A stretch of DNA of 64,000 nt. Origin: Thalassospira marina. GTDB taxonomy: Bacteria; Pseudomonadota; Alphaproteobacteria; Rhodospirillales; Thalassospiraceae. Below, one piece after another: positions 60,479 through 64,000 of the stretch; the first letter of the stretch is position 1, and every line of letters begins with the position of its first letter. The notes under the pieces were generated by a model, which worked only from the letters and a program-made list of their open reading frames with translations, did not search any database and was not told where the DNA came from. The stretch is from contig NZ_CP024199.1 of NCBI RefSeq assembly GCF_002844375.1, forward strand, positions 2,529,001 through 2,593,000. The letters run 5' to 3'. The position numbers and the translations under genes are program-made.

Positions 60479-61756
60479 ATGAGACCTTACATTTCCAGAC
60501 CGCTTCGGCTTTGTGCGATGCTTCTTGGCGTTGTTCTGTTGACCCTTCCCGGTGGGCAGGCCCGCGCCCAATCGACCATTGGTCTGGCTGCTGTTGTCAA
60601 TGACCAGCCGATTTCGGTTGTTGACCTGATTGACCGGTTGAATCTGGTTGCCACCACATCGAACATTCAACTGACCGAAGATCGCCGCCGGGAAATGATC
60701 CCGCAGATTTTGCATCAGCTGATTGATGAAACCCTGCAGATGCAGGAAGCAAAACGCCGCGGCTTTACTGTTAGCGATGCCGATATGGAACGCGCAGTTG
60801 CATCTGTCGAACAGAATTCCGGCATGCCTCCGGGGGGCTTGGAACGTTATCTGCAGGCAAACCGCATTCCGCTGGAATCCCTGCAGGACCAGTTGCGCCC
60901 GCAAATTGCGTGGCAGAAAATCCTTGGTTCGATGCGCCGTGACATTGAAATTTCCGAAAGCGAAATTGACGACGTCCTTGAACGCATCAAACGCAACCAG
61001 GACAAACCGCGCAGTAATGTTCAGGAAATTTTCCTGCCGATTGATAACCCGCAGGAAGAAAACAAAGTCCTGGACGATGCGCGCAAAATTATTGGCGCCC
61101 TTCGCAATGGTGCAAGCTTCGAGGGTCTGGCCCGCCAGTTTTCTGCCAATGCCAGCGCGGCCAATGGCGGGAACCTTGGCTGGATGTCGTCTGGTGAAAT
61201 GGACAGCACCCTTGAAAACGCTGTCAGCAACATGCAACCCGGCCAGATCAGCATGCCGATCCGTACCGTTCGTGGTTTCTATATCCTGAAACTGCTGGAC
61301 CGAGCCCAGGGTGACACCAACGCCGATCGTGATGTCAAACTGGACCTGTATCAGCTGTTTATTCCGATTGCCCAGAACGCAACCGAAGATGAAATTCGCA
61401 CCAAGGTCGGCATCCTGCAAAATGCACGCAGCACGGCACAAAGCTGTGAAGCCATGGCCAATATTGCGGTTGATCTTGGCTCGGACCTGAGCGGCCGTAC
61501 CAAGGGTATTTCCCCGCAGGAACTTTCAGGGACCGTTGCCAATGCCGTCAGCCAGCTTAAAGAAGGCCAGACATCGAATGTCATTCGTGTTGATGGCGGC
61601 GCGCTTGTAGTGATGCTGTGCGGCAAAACGGTTCAAAGTACCCTGCCGGACCGTGAAACCATTCGCAGTCGCCTGTCAATGGACCGCCTTGAAATTGCAG
61701 CCCGCCGTAAACTGCGTGAACTGCGCCGCGAAGCCTTTATTGATATCCGTATCTAA
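60479..61756 (+). CDS. surA: Periplasmic chaperone/peptidyl-prolyl isomerase SurA
   Basis: 425 residues. Signal peptide (LCAMLLGVVLLTLPGGQARA-QST). N-terminal SurA chaperone domain (AAVVNDQPISVVDLIDRLN, MIPQILHQLIDETLQMQEAK). Parvulin domain ~180-280 (GASFEGLARQFSANASAANG, GNLGWMSSGEMDSTLENAV, RGFYILKLLDR). The second parvulin domain (~290-395) is divergent, as in many alphaproteobacterial SurA proteins. SurA escorts LptD and other barrel proteins to BAM, which explains its place behind lptD. The gap to lptD is 6 bases. Confidence 0.93.
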   Translation: MRPYISRPLRLCAMLLGVVLLTLPGGQARAQSTIGLAAVVNDQPISVVDLIDRLNLVATTSNIQLTEDRRREMIPQILHQLIDETLQMQEAKRRGFTVSDADMERAVASVEQNSGMPPGGLERYLQANRIPLESLQDQLRPQIAWQKILGSMRRDIEISESEIDDVLERIKRNQDKPRSNVQEIFLPIDNPQEENKVLDDARKIIGALRNGASFEGLARQFSANASAANGGNLGWMSSGEMDSTLENAVSNMQPGQISMPIRTVRGFYILKLLDRAQGDTNADRDVKLDLYQLFIPIAQNATEDEIRTKVGILQNARSTAQSCEAMANIAVDLGSDLSGRTKGISPQELSGTVANAVSQLKEGQTSNVIRVDGGALVVMLCGKTVQSTLPDRETIRSRLSMDRLEIAARRKLRELRREAFIDIRI

Positions 61757-61785
61757 CCGATACCCAACCTGACGCGAGACCGCCA

Positions 61786-62844
61786 ATGGCAAACCTACAG
61801 CCACAACCTCTGGCAATGACCCTTGGCGATCCCGGCGGCATCGGGCCGGAACTCGCACTGAAAGCCTGGCAGGCCTATCAGATAGCAGGTAAAACCGCAT
61901 CACATCAGGGCAGCGACATGCTGCCCTTTTGCCTGCTGGCCCCTGCCCGCATCATTGCACAATATGCGGGCATTCTCGGCTACGACGTCCCGATCATCCC
62001 CATCCGGGACATCAACGAAACAGCCGAAAACTTCGCAAAGGGACTGCCCGTTCTTGAGATCACTGATAATGGGGCCCCTGTAACGCCAGGTGTTGCTTCG
62101 GCCAGTACGGCCGCCATGGTGATCGACAGCATCACGACTGCCGTTGCCCTTACCCGGCAAGGCGTGGCATCAGCCGTTGTGACGAATCCCATCCAAAAAA
62201 GCGCGCTTTATCAGGCTGGTTTCAGCCATCCTGGCCATACTGAATTTCTGGCCGAACTGGCCGGTCCCGGCACCCTGCCGGTCATGATGCTGGCAAACAG
62301 CAAATTGCGCGTTGTCCCCATGACCATCCACATTGCCCTGTCGCAAGTACAATCGGTCCTGACCACTGACCTGATTATCGCACTAACCCGCATAACGGCG
62401 AGTGACCTTACGCGTGATTTCGGACTGGCAAAGCCACGCATCGCCATTGCCGGGCTTAACCCCCATGCGGGCGAAGACGGCGCCATGGGGACTGAGGAAC
62501 AAACCATCATCGCCCCCGCCATCAAGCAGTTGCAGGCAGAGGGTTACAATGTCGTTGGCCCCCTGCCGGCAGATACCATGTTTCACGAAGAAGCCCGCGC
62601 CGAATATGATGTGGCGCTGTGCCCCTATCATGACCAGGCATTGATCCCGGTTAAAACACTGGATTTTCATGGCGGCGTCAATGTCACACTGGGCCTGCCC
62701 TTTGTCCGCACATCGCCCGACCACGGAACGGCCCTGAATATTGCTGGCAAGGGGGTTGCCCGGGTCGACAGCCTGATGGCCGCCCTGAAAATGGCCGGTG
62801 ACATGGCACACAATCGCCTTAGCATGGATATCAAACATGACTGA
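61786..62844 (+). CDS. pdxA: 4-hydroxythreonine-4-phosphate dehydrogenase
   Basis: NAD-dependent step in pyridoxal phosphate synthesis. 352 residues. Motifs: AMTLGDPGGIGPELALKA near the start, VTNPIQKSALYQAGFSHPGH, GLNPHAGEDGAMGTEEQ (metal-binding His), CPYHDQALIPVKTLDFHGGV and TSPDHGTALNIAGKGVA. It overlaps rsmA by 8 bases. PdxA between surA and rsmA is the conserved surA-pdxA-rsmA order of proteobacteria. Confidence 0.96.
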   Translation: MANLQPQPLAMTLGDPGGIGPELALKAWQAYQIAGKTASHQGSDMLPFCLLAPARIIAQYAGILGYDVPIIPIRDINETAENFAKGLPVLEITDNGAPVTPGVASASTAAMVIDSITTAVALTRQGVASAVVTNPIQKSALYQAGFSHPGHTEFLAELAGPGTLPVMMLANSKLRVVPMTIHIALSQVQSVLTTDLIIALTRITASDLTRDFGLAKPRIAIAGLNPHAGEDGAMGTEEQTIIAPAIKQLQAEGYNVVGPLPADTMFHEEARAEYDVALCPYHDQALIPVKTLDFHGGVNVTLGLPFVRTSPDHGTALNIAGKGVARVDSLMAALKMAGDMAHNRLSMDIKHD

Positions 62845-63709
62845 TGTTTCATCCCAGTCAGAACAGGCAACCGGCAAGCTCGCCAATGACGGCCTACCGC
62901 CCCTGCGTGAAGTCATCGCCGAACACGGCCTTTCGGCCCAAAAGAAATTCGGCCAGAATTTTCTGTTTGATTTGAACCTGACTGGTCGTATCGCGCGTAC
63001 CGCCGCCCCGCTTGACACCGCCACTGTAATTGAAATTGGTCCGGGCCCCGGCGGCCTGACCCGCGCCCTTTTGTTTAACGGCGCCAAAAATTTAACGGTG
63101 ATCGAGCGTGACCCGCGCTGCCAACCGGTATTAACGCAAATCAGCAATCATTATCCAAATTGCCTACATGTGATCGATGGCGACGCGCTGGAAGTCGACG
63201 TCACCACGCTGGGCCCGGCACCACGTAAAATCGTTGCAAACCTGCCCTACAATGTGGGCACGCTGCTGTTGTTGGGCTGGTTGGAAAAAATAGACGAATT
63301 TGCCAGCCTGACCCTGATGTTCCAGAAAGAAGTTGCCGAAAGAGTGGTGGCAAAACCGAAGACCAAGGCCTATGGCCGCTTATCGGTTCTGTGCCAGTAT
63401 CTGTGCGATTGCGACATTCTGTTTGATGTGCATCGCAGTGCCTTTACCCCGCCGCCCAAGGTCACATCGGCTGTCGTCCAACTGGTCCCCAAAGTGGATC
63501 GCGGCGAAAATATCAGCCTTGATAGCCTGGCAAAAGTAACCCAGGCAGCATTTGGACAACGGCGGAAAATGCTGCGTGCCAGCCTGAAAAGCCTCAACAT
63601 CGACGTTCTGGCATTATTGGAACAGGCGGGCATTGCCGAAACGGCCCGCGCGGAAGAGTTATCCGTCACCGATTTTGTCCGCCTGACCCGGATTTATGAC
63701 AGCCTTTAA
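62837..63709 (+). CDS. rsmA: 16S rRNA dimethyladenosine transferase
   Basis: RsmA (KsgA) dimethylates A1518 and A1519 of 16S rRNA late in 30S assembly. 290 residues from ATG 62837, 8 bases inside pdxA; a longer frame from 62798 is rejected. SAM-binding EIGPGPGGLT at 66-75, catalytic NLPYNV at 135-140, KKFGQNFLFD at 36-45 and FTPPPKVTSAVV in the C-terminal half are all diagnostic. It ends the lpt/surA operon. Confidence 0.96.
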   Translation: MTDVSSQSEQATGKLANDGLPPLREVIAEHGLSAQKKFGQNFLFDLNLTGRIARTAAPLDTATVIEIGPGPGGLTRALLFNGAKNLTVIERDPRCQPVLTQISNHYPNCLHVIDGDALEVDVTTLGPAPRKIVANLPYNVGTLLLLGWLEKIDEFASLTLMFQKEVAERVVAKPKTKAYGRLSVLCQYLCDCDILFDVHRSAFTPPPKVTSAVVQLVPKVDRGENISLDSLAKVTQAAFGQRRKMLRASLKSLNIDVLALLEQAGIAETARAEELSVTDFVRLTRIYDSL

Positions 63710-63712
63710 AAG

Positions 63713-63746
63713 AAATCCCCCTATGACACTGACATCAGGGGGATTT
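63713..63746. terminator. Bidirectional terminator between rsmA and gmk
   Basis: AAATCCCCCT / AGGGGGATTT, perfect 10-base-pair stem with a 14-base loop, between the convergent stops at 63709 and 63778. Confidence 0.85.
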
Positions 63747-63777
63747 ATTGATCACCAGCATGGCCCGAAATTATGGG

Positions 63778-64000
63778 TCAGTCGGTCAGAAGCTTTTTAA
63801 CAAAGGCATTCAATTCCATCTGCCGTTCGCGCTTTACCCGCTCCGCACCGATAATATGCTCGACAGAGGCAAGGCACTGTTCCAGGTCATCATTGACCAG
63901 CACATAGTCAAACTCTTCCCAGTGGCTGATTTCGGCCCCTGCCTTTGCCATGCGTTTCATGATCACATCGTCGGCATCCTGCCCGCGGTCGCGCAGGCGG
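63778..64000 (-). CDS. gmk: Guanylate kinase, C-terminal end (partial)
   Basis: Phosphorylates GMP to GDP. Only the last ~74 codons lie in the window; the gene continues past 64000. RLRDRGQDADDVI, MAKAGAEISHWEEFDYVLVN and DDLEQCLASVEHII match the Gmk C-terminal lid and nucleotide-contact region, followed by a basic helix RVKRERQMELNAFVKKLL. In E. coli the same stretch starts RGQDSEEVI. Convergent with rsmA. Confidence 0.93.
   Translation of the reverse strand, partial: RLRDRGQDADDVIMKRMAKAGAEISHWEEFDYVLVNDDLEQCLASVEHIIGAERVKRERQMELNAFVKKLLTD

Noticed and set aside
60065..61441. 458-codon minus-strand open frame
   Set aside because: It is antisense to lptD and surA, both clear genes. There is no ribosome site or family resemblance.
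1..64000. Insertion sequences, prophage, integrons, tRNA or rRNA genes
   Set aside because: No transposase or integrase frames, terminal repeats, attachment sites, cloverleaf or rRNA-like segments were found.

Overview
The window is 64 kb of alphaproteobacterial chromosome. Gene content and order point to the Rhodospirillales, and a marine Thalassospira-like bacterium fits best. The markers are accC followed by aat, clpS-clpA next to a phasin, mipZ, an Lrp-type putR opposite a giant putA, the DUF2849-cysI-DUF934 sulfur cluster, and lptF-lptG-lptD-surA-pdxA-rsmA converging on gmk. The genus is an inference from gene content; no rRNA is present to confirm it. I see no phage, insertion sequence, CRISPR array, rRNA or tRNA. 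This is core chromosome with a high share of regulatory DNA.

Layout. 0-5 kb: end of accC, an Ala/Gln/Asn-rich secreted protein, aat, a periplasmic YdcF-family protein, serA. 4.8-9.7 kb: a GNAT-fold/FemAB-like protein, a chemoreceptor co-operonic with a secreted Cache-like protein, then a 675-base noncoding block with a strong sigma-54 promoter, upstream repeats and a likely small RNA. 9.7-16.3 kb: clpA-clpS, a phasin with a histone-like tail, a lipoprotein and a D,D-carboxypeptidase with SPOR domain. 16.5-22.9 kb: one long minus-strand unit, mipZ - VWA protein - membrane J-protein - 38-residue small ORF - galU - ugd - phosphohexomutase, linking division-site positioning to UDP-glucose/UDP-glucuronate supply. 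23-27.2 kb: a compact cluster of a secreted Pro-rich protein, an FAD oxidoreductase, a secreted TM1410-like glycosidase and a GST-kappa-type isomerase.

28-42.5 kb is rich in amino-acid catabolism: leucine dehydrogenase, bfd, a BON lipoprotein, a DUF2975/HTH pair, putA with divergent putR, and liuB-liuC-liuD-liuE (methylcrotonyl-CoA to acetoacetate plus acetyl-CoA) behind a promoter with a palindrome in its spacer. 42.5-53.5 kb: a second chemoreceptor, the sulfite/nitrite reductase operon, a LysR regulator opposite a DUF1127 protein, PPK2, a beta-hydroxyacid dehydrogenase and a CtpA protease. 54-64 kb: a DmdC-like acyl-CoA dehydrogenase, then the LPS-export/outer-membrane operon with an apparently leaderless lptF, ending in rsmA and convergent gmk.

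How the genes connect: Aat, ClpS and ClpA form the bacterial N-degron route and all lie within 12.4 kb. The phasin indicates PHB storage and PPK2 indicates polyphosphate use. LptF/G/D, SurA, the carboxypeptidase, CtpA, the BON lipoprotein and galU/ugd are all envelope functions. Starts were moved from the longest ORF where a Shine-Dalgarno site, an overlap or family length argued for it; each case is noted in the entry.
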